A DNA stretch of 64,000 nucleotides, taken from Teratosphaeria epicoccoides (lineage: Eukaryota; Ascomycota; Dothideomycetes; Mycosphaerellales; Teratosphaeriaceae). Location of the stretch: the NCBI GenBank assembly GCA_021401465.1, contig JADDMT010000126.1, forward strand, positions 1 through 64,000, given 5' to 3'. The translations under genes were made by a program, and so were the position numbers. The stretch's first letter is position 1. Each line of letters opens with the position of its first letter. Of the stretch, positions 30,531 through 43,229 are shown one piece after another. Under the pieces are notes generated by a model. That model saw only the letters and a program-made list of their open reading frames with translations, did no database searches and had not been told where the DNA came from.

Positions 30531-30975
30531 TGTCATAAGGGTAAGTACTAATAGCAGGAAGGGGATTAGGTGTTAGACTCGCAGAGCTATGAAGAATATC
30601 GATAATAGCAATTAACCTTGTAACTCTCTCCTCTAAGCAAGAGAGGATTAACTGAGAATTAAGCACGAAGCTCCTAACTGCCTGTCCTGAAGCTATCCCT
30701 ATATACTAGAGAGACAGAGCAGCTCTGTTAGATCTGTTAATAGACCTAACAGATCTATGTCTATAGATCTGTAGACTAACCCTATAGATCCGAGGGTCTA
30801 TGCTTCCATGACAGATCCCTTCTCCCCTATAGGCCTATAGATCTATAGACTAACCCTACAGATCTAGGGATCTGTCTTCACGTGACAGATCCTTTCTCCT
30901 ATGACTATGCTATGACTCATAGCACTTAGGACACTCATGATCCTATGACTTATAGTATTCCTGACACTCATGACA
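30531..30975 (-). repeat. Family A 5' LTR of the truncated copy
   Basis: 445-bp LTR, TGTCATAAGG...ATGACA on the plus strand, next to gag in the same (minus) orientation. It gives the intact LTR start used to interpret the split LTR at 4474/18198. Together with 27659-28148 it forms an inverted LTR pair about 2.4 kb apart. Confidence 0.9.
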
Positions 30976-31274
30976 TTAGCGCAGGCTAGGCGGAATAGCA
31001 AGGAACCTAGGACTTACTAACTAGGGGACTTAATCTACGCCCTAGAGGGTGTAGTTAACGTAGTGTATAGTAGGCGCTATCTAACGCCTATTAGTATTAC
31101 CTAGGAGGGGGGGGGGGGTATAATGTAAAGGACAAGGCTAGCTATAAAGGACCGGATAGCTAGCAGATAGTCCTTTTCTCCCTATCGTACTTGTTAAATA
31201 CTACATAAACCCCTATATACATACTATTTACCTATAACAAGTACGCTAGCAGCTTAGAACAGGTCGGCATTAAT
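30976..31274. other. Eroded DNA with a 12-G run
   Basis: About 300 bp with no recognised element. A run of 12 G residues lies at 31107-31118. An inverted pair AGCTATAAAGGACCGGATAGCT is at 31140-31165. No coding frame seen. Confidence 0.4.
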
Positions 31275-31949
31275 ATGGCTGCTATTACTAGCGACGTTAT
31301 AAGCATACTATAACGCTATAAACGAGACCCTTCGTCTAATCTGCTAGCCTAACCTTTACTAAGAGCTCTAGCGCTAGAATCGATTTAACAAAGCATAGAG
31401 GTAGTCATAGAGGCATTCGATAGTCGAATTATTAAGCTAGAGCTAGTACCTAGCTCAGATCTGCCGCTAGTATATAGATCGTAGTAGGGGGTAGATATGT
31501 TTAATCTGACTAAGGTTAATAGTAATAATAAGCTACTACTACTAGATACCTTCTTGAAGAGCTAGAGGGTATCCATACTATACTCGAAGAAGTAGCAGGA
31601 GACAAGGCAGTCTAAGCCGGAGCTAATAATCAAACAAGAGCGCTAGTTACTAGCTCCTATAGCAATTTATACTGCTATAGCTACTAGTACAGCTCTAGGA
31701 CGTCTACTAGCTCCTATAGCTATAATAGCGCCGCTAACACTAAAGACTCTACAGCTAAAGACGCCGCCGCTAGCTGCAAAGACCCTCTCTCTAGTAAAGA
31801 CCTCCCCCCTCCTAGCAAAGACGCTGCTAGTAGCTACGAAGACGCTGCTAGCAGCTGTAAAGACTAAGAAGTAAAGGGGTAAGAAGAAGGCAAACAAGCT
31901 GCTAGCGCTATAGCTTGTAGATTTAATATACGAGGTCTTAAAAATCAAG
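31275..31949 (+). pseudogene. Unidentified fossil ORF cut by the DNA transposon
   Basis: Plus-strand frame from ATG 31275 (MAAITSDVISIL) with ten or so RIP-type stops. A Leu-rich first half is followed by a segment of tandem Ala/Thr/Lys repeats (AAKTLSLVKTSPLLAKTLL type, about 31700-31860) and a basic KKANKLLAL stretch. It runs into the left end of DNA transposon copy 2, so its C-terminus is lost. The 94-codon open frame on the opposite strand (31667-31948) is a shadow of the Ala-rich repeats. Family not recognised. Confidence 0.4.
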
Positions 31950-32889
31950 GCCCTAAGTAGACTAAGTAACTTGTGTTACTTAGCTTACTTACCTACTTGT
32001 CTAACTTGGCCTGCTTGTATGTACCCTCGCGAAACTCGGCCCCTCCTAAGCTACTTGTGTTACGGACGTAAGTAGCTTAGAGTACAAGAGTACTACTAGT
32101 AAGTAATTTACTACTAGTAGTATACTAGCAGCAAGTAGCTTAGGCACGTAAGCCAAGCTACTTAAATCAAAACAATTTGCATGTAATAGACGTTAAAGTC
32201 ATGATTTTAGTTAATACTACACATCCTGTTATTGTCGTACTATGCTCTTCTACTATTAACACTAAATCTGACATATAACGTAGGTTAAGCAGATTTGCTA
32301 ACACTAAACACATATATAGCTTAAACGCAGCTCTTACGACGCCTCTTGAATTCAAGCAAGCTGCTATATCTAACTTGCGCCTTATGCCTGAAGACCTTAA
32401 TTAGTATAGCTAGTAACAAATGCATAGCTACTACATACTATCTACACATCCTGTATTAGCCCTTACACATGACTCTTCTACTTACCCTTATCCTCTATTC
32501 TGTTCTACTAGCTTACCTTTACTACTACTAACTCTCCTAAAGCACTACTATTTTGCCCCTCCTGTAGCTTCTTAAAGGTCGCATCATTAAAGACCTTGTC
32601 TCTATAGCCCTTAATTTGCTCTAATAAGGTCGAGTCTATAAATGTAGTATGCTACTATAACTAACTATCCCTTAATTCAGAGTCGCTTAGCGTATCCTCT
32701 ACCTTCTCTACAACATTCGACTAGTTGCTTATAAGATTACACTAATCAAGTAGAGCGCATGCTATACTACATCACGATTATTAGCTAATGTATACCCCGT
32801 AGCTACTAAACTACTGCTAGTACCTCCTATTTATATTAAAGTGCTAGTAGTATGTTAGTAGCATAACGCTAGTATACTACTAGCACACT

Positions 32890-35224
32890 TACCTGGCATT
32901 TTTTGCCTCTATCTCTAGCAAAGCTTAGCTCCTACTATCGCCTTAGTCTTTGTCCTTTGTAGTTAAGCTTCATGTCCTATAGCTATCATTACTAACTACG
33001 CCGCTACGTAGAGTTAATAATTGCACTTACTCTGTGCCTACTCTAGTAAGTCTTTGCGTTTTGCCTCTCGCTAGAGCCGCGCTAGTGTTTATCTGTTAAT
33101 ACTATAGTTAAGTTAATATATAAGTCCCCTTGCCTATACTGCTTGTCTATACTAGTCATGATTAACCGCCTACTCCGTAGCTTAGGCCCCTCGCTACTTC
33201 TGCCTCGTTAGCAAAAGCTAGCCCTTATGACGCGCTAAGGCCACGAACCTTTCATCTTGCGTGTGTCTAGGTTAGGGCTTATTGACTATAGTAGCTTTTG
33301 TACTAGACAAGTACATGTTAGCAATCATGGCTGTAATGTTAGACAAGAAACTAACCTTGTTATCATAACACTGTTATGTAGTATGTCCCGCGACAATGGC
33401 TCCTCTAGTCCCTGCATCGGCTAGTCGTTACCGTCATAATCGCTTGCCTTACTACCATAGTTACTAATATTTGCCCTTTTGCTGTTATGGCCCTCGCTCT
33501 CTCTGTTAGTGTCTGCTTAAACATCTGCTACATGCTTACAAATGCCTACTATTAATGACATTAAGGCCTAGCTTGATCCTTGTGTCAGGCTAATACTACG
33601 CTGACCTAATAATTGCGTATGACCTAGTAGAAGTTATTACAGGCCCTCTCGACAATGTCTCCTATGTACTATTCTCGCGTAGCGCCTTTCGCCTCCGCAT
33701 GTCCTTATATTCTCTCTCTAAGCCTGTCGTGCCGTAATCCTTCTTGATAGCTAGCGCCGCCTACACTAGTAGTGCTGTCTTGCCTTTGTCCTCCCCCCCT
33801 AATATACGTGCTATGATAGTTGCTATGATAACCTCTTGTCTGTTAGCATTAAGCTCTTCCTAATGCTTCTTCTTCTCCTCGAAGATATCATCGATATCGA
33901 CACTGCTAACTAGAACCTATCTCGTCTTACTAGCCTTTGTCTTAAACTCCGACGGGCTATTTCTGATCTAGGCTAGTAGGTATGTAATAGTAGCATACAC
34001 GGTAATTTACATGAAAGCGTTTACCTTGCGTAACTCTAAAGGATTCTATGCTAGTTTCTAATTAGACTAGAAGAACGCCTTCTTTATACAAAAGATCACG
34101 AGCAGGCTTATAAACCTCTAGTCCTATGACATGTTAGCGCTTTCGACGACATCTAAGCCTTCTCTCCTTACCTCTTCTTCGTTCTCGCATTCGAATCTGC
34201 TTTCTATTAACATGTCCGCAGCCTAGTCCTTTAAACCCTACTTATTGTCTACCTTGCTAGACTATGCAAGTATAGCTTCTCTAACCCTATTCATGTAGTT
34301 ATTACGACACTAACGTAACCTCTGCCTTATCTACGCCCCTAACATTAGCACCTCCTTATAGGACCTATGTAGGTACTTATAGTATCTAAATCTACATCGT
34401 CTAGCCTCGAGCTAACTCGACCTTCTATCCCTAGCATATTACGCGCTACGAGCTACTAGTCTATTGCAATATGCTTACAACTTAGCTAGTAAGTAGGAGC
34501 TATAGGGTATAGCACAAAAGTGCCCTTCCGCCCTCATGAAGCGTCTATCTACGAGAGTTCTTAGACTTTAACAAGCAAAGGCTTAATTAACTTGTCTTTA
34601 TGCATAGGAGGGCTACTACGTATATCTTCGCTACTAGAGTAGTCGTATCCTTAGTTAGAGTTTGTAGTCTAGCTACTATTATGGCCTTAACGGCTACTTG
34701 ACTAGCTCCTAGACTGACTTTAACTACTACTATTACCCTAGTAGCTACGAGACTCGCTATTACGGTAGTTTTAACTACTGCTGTCGCTCCCGTGATTAGT
34801 AGGTCGGCTATTGTAATAGACTTAACAGATGCTTAGGTACTATGTCTTTACCCTGTTACTCTTAGGTTTGCTACTATCTTGTCGCATGTCGCAAGATAAT
34901 GACTAAGGCCTCTTGTACGGCTGATTCCGCCTTAGCGGTAAGGATGACTGCTTATGCGTCTAGTCTCTTCGTGACTAGTATAGCGTTGTCTGTATGCATG
35001 TTAGCATAGCTGCTATATACAGGTAGCTTCTTACATTAGTCGCCTTTGTCTTTAGGCACTATAAAATCCTTATGCTCCGAGTTAGCTATCTCCTCGTTAC
35101 TGTCGTCTACACTATCGCTATCATTGCTTAGCAGGTCTTCTAAATTATTCGCCGGATTGTAATTTAAACTGCCGCTAGATGACGCGGAACATGACCTCTG
35201 TTGTCTGTCTTTCTTCGAAGGCAT
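32890..35224 (-). pseudogene. ORF 1 of the DNA transposon, copy 2
   Basis: Same ORF as 5430-7769, start at 35224 with 62 open codons (MPSKKDRQQRSCSASSSGSL...) before the first stop. The acidic Asp/Ser N-terminus is better preserved than in copy 1 and matches it codon for codon, with different stops further on. The end near 32890 is approximate. Confidence 0.6.
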
Positions 35225-35629
35225 AATTAAAGAAGGACGTAACTTAAAGGATCGGCAGAGAACAGAGCGTAGTATATCCTTCTTAGTTATGTATGTCTAG
35301 TAGCATGTTAGTCAAGGATAATATCTACAGCATGTAAATATGCACATACTACGAGTTACTGTCTAATGTAGCTACGTAGCGTCTATTAATGCAGAAGAAA
35401 GAGAGGACGCGGTATTTATAGTATCTTGCGACGTATAAGCGTCATCTAAATTTGGCTATACCTGATACTACGCTTCCCTATTAGCTGGCGGTACTTTTAC
35501 CTTGCTGCTAGTATGCTATCAAAATACCGCTAGTAGAACTAGCCTCAGTTAGCATTGATTCTTCATTAATAGCTAGTATAGGTACTACAAAACATCCGCG
35601 CTATATAGCATGTCCGCCTATATGATATA

Positions 35630-36295
35630 GCTAGACTACTACTACTACGAAGCGCCTGCTAAAAGGACTAGTTACGTGTAAAACATATCGATAGGTACAC
35701 TAGCATTCTACGCGATCTATACACTAAAAGCTAAGTCGACAGTCCTTAGTTAATACACTAGACACAAGTAGTAGTATACCTATTAAGAGCCTACCCTATT
35801 CTCTAGTCTCTACCTGACTATCCTACACCCTATACATACTGTTAGTAGTCTCCGAGAGTAATGTAGACAATCCCTTAGGCTAGCGGACACCTATCCCTAG
35901 CCGCGGCATCTTAGACATTAACTAGTGTAAGATCCGCATACAAGACTATCTTCTTAATCAAAGGAACTAGTATTACAACTATCTGCGTCGATATCAAAGT
36001 AGGCATGCTAACCTCATCTCTACTAACAGCAAGTCAAGCCCTATATACATACTCTAACCCGTAGCAGTTAAAGCGCCTACATGTGCTCGCGCGCCTGTAG
36101 ATGCCTACACGTAGTCTCCTGTCGAGACAGAGCCTAAAAGTATAGTCAAAGTAGGCATGCCTATAGTCTCTGTTGCAGAGTTCCGACATCTTGCTTTAAG
36201 AGTGCTTATGCTAGAAGGTCTAGTAACAAGCCTACGCGCTTATAATTCGGTACGTAGTAGAGGGTAACTATAAGATATAAGCCTAAGTAGTGTTA
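35630..36295 (+). other. Extra 665-bp block unique to copy 2
   Basis: Absent from copy 1, where about 8170 joins directly. The plus strand holds a partly open frame near 36080-36250 (PVDAYT, stop, SPVETEPKSIVKVGMPIV..., then HLALRVLMLEGLVTSLRAYN). I do not recognise it. Either an insertion in copy 2 or a deletion in copy 1; no flanking duplication is evident. Confidence 0.45.
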
Positions 36296-37009
36296 CATTA
36301 GAGGTAGTTGCTCTGTAGTAGATCCTACGTATATAGTAGGAAGATTCGTTCTACATGCGAGAGAATATCCTGTACGTATTATTCTAAAGGCCTTCAAGCT
36401 ACGTTTAAACTATAACAGCCATACTACTTTCGTGTTAACCCTAGGTAATTGTCGACTTCTAGACTATCCGCTACTAATAGTTTGACGATATCTTGTATAG
36501 TAGATGCCGAAAACTAACCTCCCCTACTTGTGTCTACAACGCCTCTACTATTACTAGGAATTTAAGTTATAATTCCCTACTATAACTAAAGAAGGTACTT
36601 GTTTCCTAGAATGTGCGCTCCTTTACTACTATCGACCGCGTAACTCGGCTAAGTAGGCTAAGCTACTCTGTACGTTCTTCTAACGTAGCGTATAGGCGTA
36701 GGTAATTGTCATGTCGAAGTATAAGGCCCACTTTAATCATGCCTATACTCTGCTACTATAGCGCCTTAGGTTTGTAAATCATGCTACGCTAGGTCTTAGA
36801 GGTTCTTGTCGAGGAAACACGCACACTCATTATTTAGACTATGCCTATATTATGTCTGTTTGAATTACAGATGTCAGGATTACTCGAAACATGCGTTGTT
36901 TATACCTGTTAGTCTCTTAGCTAACTTTAGATAAAAGATGTAGTAGACCCTTCCGCGCTTTTCGCACCTTATTGCCATAGCTGTAGCCGTCGTATATGCG
37001 ACGCCGTAT
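36296..37009 (-). pseudogene. ORF 2 of the DNA transposon, copy 2
   Basis: Matches 8165-8891. The start codon of copy 1 is ATA here (37009-37007), a RIP-type change, so even translation initiation is lost. More stops than in copy 1. Confidence 0.38.
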
Positions 37010-37189
37010 TGTCTATCTTCTAGTCCGCTACGACACTATCTATAGCAGGTATCATCTAGATGCTAGGGTCCTAATGATTATAGCACTTAAGACACGTATA
37101 TAGGAACAGGATGCTTAAGCCTATGCGCGTAAGGTAACTGTTTCCTTGCCTAACATATACTGACTTTGACTAGTATCTCTAGTAGGTAG

Positions 37190-37790
37190 TAGAGAATAGT
37201 CACATCCTAGGCAGATTTAACAAGATAGCTAGCATTATCGGGCTAGATTACAGGTCGAAAGATAAGGCCATGATTGTAGAGGACTTTGTGACTACTAATC
37301 CTATCGTTAAAGGCTACTAAGACGACCCTTAGTTGCTTATATTAACTGTGAGCAAAATTGCGAGTCGCGTAACTCTTGTACCTGCTAACGCTATCACGAT
37401 ACTAGATGACAACTTCAAACAGCAGTTAACTAGGCAAGCCTATAGTAGGGTTAGTCGCACTAGATTAATATAGTTAGCGTAATTCACGGAGGTAATAAGA
37501 TTTTACTAGGTTGCGCTATAGAGCTAATTTAGAGAATAGACTATGAACTGTTAGCAGACTAGTAATAACTTCATTAATATCATGCGCAAGGATTAGGGTA
37601 AGTAGAGAGGCATAGGATCGTGCGCGCTACGTAGGCTAGCGTAAGATAACAGATTAATTAGGGTTTAACTGTAATCTTGTAATAGAGTAATGCTAGTAGT
37701 TATACACGAGTAGTATTGTTTTAAATAGCGACTACACAAGCGCCTTATCTGATAGAGTATATGCACAATACTAATCATCTCGCCTGTTCG
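37190..37790 (+). pseudogene. ORF 3 of the DNA transposon, copy 2
   Basis: Matches 9060-9640 in the same orientation, with additional transitions. Product unknown. Confidence 0.38.
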
Positions 37791-38329
37791 TATGTACTTA
37801 ACGACTACTAAATGCTAGTAGTATACTAGTAGTACATCTACTACTACTACGTCAAGGTCTAACCTAGAGATTGCTACTATACGTTTTGAACCCTTATTAT
37901 CGACAGACAACGAGTACTAGTAGTATACTAGCGGCACTCCTACTATGTCTACGCTACACATCTAAGCCGCTAGTAATAGAGGGTATAACTCTATGCATAT
38001 GAATACTATACACTTTAAATTTATATATGAAACTACTTAAAATTTGGGATTCCTGGCCAAAATAGCACTCGTACTGCCTGCGATTAACAGAATGAGTTAG
38101 CTAATAATAACTGCCGCTAGTATACTACTAGCACATCCATTTTCGTCTACTCTAGGCCCTCCTTTACTACTACACTCTAATAACACTCTATTCTTCTATT
38201 AACCTAAACACTAACCCTAACTACGCATAGCTAGCTAACATAATAAACCGTCTAAGCGGGAATTAGCTACCTGCGTAGCACGCGTACCTTTACAGTAAGT
38301 ATCGACATAATTAAGGGCTTAGGGGTTAG

Positions 38330-41300
38330 GTGTTTATAGTGATTAACGCGTCTATAAGTGCCGTAGCCTTTATAATACACTATGTCGACAATGGTTTCAT
38401 AGCGCATACTATACTACACAGGCTACAGTAAGGCATTAAAAGGTCATAGTAGTCATGCCTAGCATGTTCCTACCTACATAGTGGCGAAGTTTTAGCACTT
38501 CATTAATTAGAGCACTATAGATCTTAGACCTAACGAGAAATACGCGTCAGATTCGAACATCTCCTTAGTCTCGAATGACAGAGTCGAAACTTAATTAGCA
38601 GACAATATCCTTGCCTACAAGGTAGGGACATTAGTCGACGACACTACAGGAGTAGAAAGGCAGTATGTTACAAACGAGGAACTAGTCATAGTCGTCAAGC
38701 CTGTGTTTAATGAGGCTTACATGTAAGAGAAGGAGATAGTAGTAACAGCTAGGGCAATCGACAATGACAGTAGTAACATTAACGCGCTTAGTCTCTATGA
38801 CAACCTAGCAGCATTCATAAGAGACGCCACATCTCTAGATAGACGATATAGAGACATAAACAGCAGCTAAGCAGGTAGGCTACATGGCGTCATAAGCGAG
38901 CATAGCTTAGCTTTAATCCATATGCGTACTAGTAGGCTATTATCTGCTAGATGTAAGTAACCGTATAAGCGGACACCTTTTAGCGTAGGTAGTCTCATAG
39001 CGGGCAGGCTAATTAAAGTGTACGTTAAGCCGTAGTCCTACTAAGTTAGTAATAACCTTGACTAGGTCTAACGAACAGAGAGATAAGGAACTTAACAAAT
39101 AGGGCTATGCCTTCTTCTAAAGTAATGTAGATATAGCATTTACATACTAGCTCTTATATAAAGGCACTTCGAGTAACGCTATCGATCGGTTATTCAAGAA
39201 TCCCTAGCTATAGAAGATCCACGAACTGCTTAGCTTTTAGTTAGGCGTAGAGCTTAAGGACAAGATCTAAGAAGTAAGTGCCTGCTAACTACTATTCATT
39301 ATAAAGTAGAGTATTACGAACATCGAATCAGAATCTCTATAGTCGACCTCTAGTGTTAAGATAGTGCCTCTAAGGCACCGGAAAGTCGAAGACGTTATGC
39401 GCTTTCTCGTAGGGCACAAGGGTTTCAGGAATGATCTTATGTACGCGCCTTATCGCCTCGAGACTCTAGATAACCTGCCTAGGCGGATCTATTAGGACAT
39501 AGCCTCTACAGACTAGTAGTAGGACGAACAGAAAGAGCTTAGAATAGACGGAGCGACAATCATGCTACTAATTCTTGCTAGTAACACGACACAGGTTACT
39601 AATTATCAAGGTAACCTGATTACATAGCTAGTATACTTGATAATTAGCAACCTGCCTAGATTAGTTCGTAACTCTAACTATCGACTAGGTAGCGTGCTCC
39701 TAGCGATGCTACTAGTAGTTAAAGGCAGAAAAGGAAGCATTAGGGACAAGCTATACTATCGCTACATAAAGACAATATTCGACCCTATTACTAAGCTCGC
39801 TGTGTGTAAGGGCCTTAATGTCTTGTATGCAGATAGCAAGACATGGCGATGTTTCCTAAATATCGCGGTATACGCGAGTAACTACTAAGAACAGGTAATG
39901 ATTACAGGCGTAAAGAATAACTAGTACTATATAATATGTATAATCGATCTAGAAAAATGCAAAGACCTTAAAGCAGTTATACTATAGTAGACATATAAGG
40001 ACACGTAAATACAAATCATGCTCTAGCAAGCAGCAAAGAAGGACTAGGGTAGCTACATACACGACCTACTAAACTTCGCATTTAGGCACCCTAGCCTAAA
40101 TATCTACAAGATGCTAATAGTAGACATGCTCTACTAACTCTTCAAGGGTGTATTAATATACGTCATAGATTAGAAGCAAGACTTACTTAAGAGTTAACTA
40201 CCTCTGTCTTCGAAGCGAGCTAGAGCGGTACTTATATAAGCCAAGGGTTAGCATAAAGTAGCAAGAAAGAGTAACAAAGGCAAGACTGTTATAGATCATT
40301 AACTAGATGTTATTATTGACTGTCGTTTTGCGGTAGTGCCTGCATTTAGGAACCTCTAGGTGTTTAGCTAGATGTCTGTAGTAAGCTAATAGACAGGCTA
40401 GGAACAGAAGAGTATGCTGCGATAGTTGCTCCTAGTCTTCACGCTACTATTAGAAGAGGCTAAGGCACATAGCGCTATCTAGTTCTTACGGGCAATAGTA
40501 GACTTCTCCTAGTTAGCGTAATATCCTTTACATAATAGTAAAACGCTCTAGTTTATAGTCCTCGCCCTATTCTAATGCAACTAGTATAAAGAAGAGTTTA
40601 GGGAGTACTACATAAGCAAAAGAGAGCTAAGAAAGTGTAAAGTGTAGACAGAGCGAGCGGAGGAGCCTAAGATAGTAGACAATGTGTGTAAACTATAAGG
40701 GCACTTTAATTTTCCTAAGTTTCATGCCCTTATATACTACATGGACATGATACGGCTCTTCGGCAACGCGCTAGACCTCGATACTAGCTACTTTAAACAT
40801 AAGCATGTTAAATACGTTAAGAAGCTATTTAAATTAACTAACAAGAAGAACAGATAGGAGGACTAAATTATAGAGCACTTCTAGCGAAAGATTACTATAC
40901 TTACATTCTTTGATACTAGCCTAACGTTCTGACAGTAGACTAAGGCTAAACGTTAAGGGGCTTAGGAGCGCGAAGTGCCTTAACCGACAGAGTAGAAGGA
41001 TGTCGAAGCCTTCCTTAGCTAGTAAAGGCTAAGATCTAGCTAAACGTTACTAGGTAGAGAGATATAGAGGACAGTTAGTAATGTAGTAGCACACATAGGA
41101 CTAGAGGTAGGGCCTTACTTCTGTCATGCTACTACAGTGTTTGTTAGAGAGTGCTAGGCGTCGTCTAATACAACATCGACGTTAAATACAATGCGTCTTA
41201 ATCCTGACAGGATCGAGGGAAGACCGGATTAGGTCGACAATTTAGAGGTATCTTTCTATACTAGTATATAGTGCTAGAAGATGTATTATAAGGATCCTAA

Positions 41301-42018
41301 CAATCTATCTGCAATCGACCTAGATGTCGTTAGATATACACTAAACTAGCAAGGAATCAAGGATAATCGCCATAAAAACTAGCTCTAGGTCTAGGAGTAC
41401 AAAGTGCTACTAGTTACAGACGAGCCTACTAGCGTTAATAGACAAATCGACCTAGTAGTTACCTTCAAGGTCTGGCTCCCTGCTCGCCTGTTATATGTCG
41501 TAACCTTCTGAGACAAGAAATTGCGCGTCATAGTAGATGGCTACAACTACATAATACTAGCACATAATAAACGTCCGACCTATACAGGTATGTTTGTAGA
41601 CCTATTCTAGCCGAAGGATCCGGCTAGAAGAGTAGACGATGATCATGGCATGACAGTGATCCTAGCGATACGTTCTAGCCTATAGGAAGGTACTCTACAA
41701 GGTTGCTACATCTACGGGCTTACTAGCGTCTACTATAGTATCTATGTTATGCTAACAGACAAATATAATACCTCTAGCTAATGTGACATGTACATTAACA
41801 ACACTGCCGACTTTAAGACCTACAACTTCATATACAATGTAGACTAGGAGGAACAAGAGTCTAAGGTAGTAACTAAACATAAGCTACATTGCCTAAATAT
41901 AGCTAAGGAGCGCGATATTGCGGCTACTAGTAAGGAAGGGCCGCTATCGCTTAAGCGTGGCGTCGCTAGTAGCTCTACTTAGGACTAATTAAGGAGAAAC
42001 AAACGTAAACGATCATGA
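38330..42018 (+). pseudogene. Plavaka-type transposase, copy 2
   Basis: Same gene as 10190-13872, ending at TGA 42016-42018. The core frame is the same as in copy 1; 83 codons around 39637-39888 are free of stops and span the ISNLPR...VRNSNYRL and RCFLNIAVYASNY blocks. Here the DSK-TWRCF Lys codon is intact where copy 1 has a stop. The basic C-terminus (RRNKRKR) is kept. The two copies have complementary stop patterns, so a consensus would recover nearly all positions. Confidence 0.82.
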
Positions 42019-42294
42019 CATACATAACGAATACTATACTAGTAAGCTTAATGAAGGTAGTACGCTATACGCCCTAGCGTAAGTAATACTTCTGTAACTA
42101 GCGCTACTAGTTCGACTAACTAGAAGAATAAGAGCGAGGGTCAGGATGCTAGATGTACACAAGAAGTAGTCGAGGGTACTAGAAGCATACTACTAGTAGG
42201 TTAAATACTAGCCCTAGACCTGCAGACATTATGATAAAACTACTAGCGGTAAATTACAAGAGACACCTTAAAGTGCCATAGGTAGACTACTAGC

Positions 42295-42505
42295 ACTTTT
42301 GATCGCGGCTAGGTCAAGTGTGCTATTACCCTATCTCGCAGAAATACTAGCGGCAGATAGAAGGAGATGCTACGGGTATACTGCTAGTACCTTTAGTCAG
42401 GGCTAGGTCGAGTGTGCTATTACCCTATCTCGAGGATCTAGTGACAGCAGGTAGAGTAAGGTGCTATAGGTATACTGCTAGCACTTTCGAACGCGGCTAG
42501 AGTAG
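42295..42505 (+). repeat. 94-bp direct tandem repeat (about 2.2 units)
   Basis: GGCTAGGTC(A/G)AGTGTGCTAT followed by TACCCTATCTCG occurs at 42307 and 42401, and GGCTAGAGTAG at 42494, a period of 93-94 bp. Units share GGTATACTGCTAGCAC/TACCTTT near their ends. Located in the copy-2-specific block. Confidence 0.7.
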
Positions 42506-42587
42506 ATCGTTTATGTAGTCTGTCGCTAGCTCTAGCCTTAAATGATAGAGCGCACAGCATCAATGAATCGCATGAAGACTAGGAGGG

Positions 42588-42896
42588 GCATAACGTCTAT
42601 CTATTACTGTATATTACGACTATGTAGCAGATCCTCTAGCCCCGCCTTAATTCTGATGAATCCGACGAAGACTAGGAGGACAAGTCACTATCTAAGAAGG
42701 CTAAGGGCAACTCTGATTAGCCGTTTAGCACATTTTGCTACGATCTAACAGGGTGCTAAGCAGCTGACTAGAGTTGCACTTAGCCTTCTTGGATAGTGAC
42801 TTGTCCTCCTAGTCTTCGTCAGATTCATTAGAATCGAGGCAGGGCTAGAGGATCTGCTACATAGTCGTAATATATAGTAATAGATAGACATTATGC
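42588..42896. repeat. 136-bp inverted repeat with 37-bp loop
   Basis: Arms 42588-42723 and 42761-42896 are reverse complements with only a few mismatches, mostly C/T or G/A. The left arm reads as Asp/Glu/Lys-rich codons (DESDED, stop, EDKSLSKKAKGNSD), so it may be a duplicated coding fragment. The transcript would fold into a long hairpin. Confidence 0.85.
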
Positions 42897-43229
42897 TAAT
42901 GCTATGCTATTCGTAACCTACGCCTCTACCGCTAGGGCGAGGTACACTAGACCTAGGGCATCTAGTATTAGCTGTATCCCTTCTACTACTGCTTTAGTTC
43001 AAGGAGTATACCTTCATAGTAAGGTTAATATGCTTAGTCTCTACGAGGGCCTAATAGACTACGAAGTATAGCCTAAGGACGTTAACATCTTACCTGCAAT
43101 TCCGTAAGATACTAAGAAGAGTAAGATCCTTGTAGATGCTTAGTAAGTTCTCAAGAAAGTCATGAATTGCCGCCTACTATAGCCATGAGCAGGTCTTCTA
43201 CCTACGTGCATAACTACTTATTAGTCATG
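42897..43229 (+). pseudogene. Small fossil frame at the truncated right side of copy 2
   Basis: Plus-strand frame from about 42995 to 43200 containing VNMLSLYEGLIDYEV, then KDVNILPAIP, then VLKKVMNCRLL. Only the last block is shared with copy 1 (14221-14319). Product not recognised. Cut by the LTR at 43230. Confidence 0.4.

Larger units (their letters stand above)
31931..43229 (+). mobile_element. Plavaka/KDZ-like DNA transposon, copy 2 (right end lost)
   Basis: Second copy of the element at 4481-18197. The left end is readable (GGTCTTAAAAAT for TCTCGAAAAC, RIP-altered, preceded by TA), although exact start is uncertain by a few bases. It aligns through the transposase to about 42060 with transition differences, but has about 665 extra bp at 35630-36295. 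Beyond 42060 it carries unrelated DNA (42061-43131), then a 98-bp block shared with 14221-14319, and is cut by a family A LTR at 43230. The methyltransferase and MYND-like ORFs are absent and the right inverted end is missing. Confidence 0.85.

Noticed and set aside
31667..31948. 93-codon minus-strand ORF rich in Phe/Val/Ser
   Set aside because: Antisense of an Ala/Thr/Lys repeat in the plus-strand fossil frame; low complexity only.
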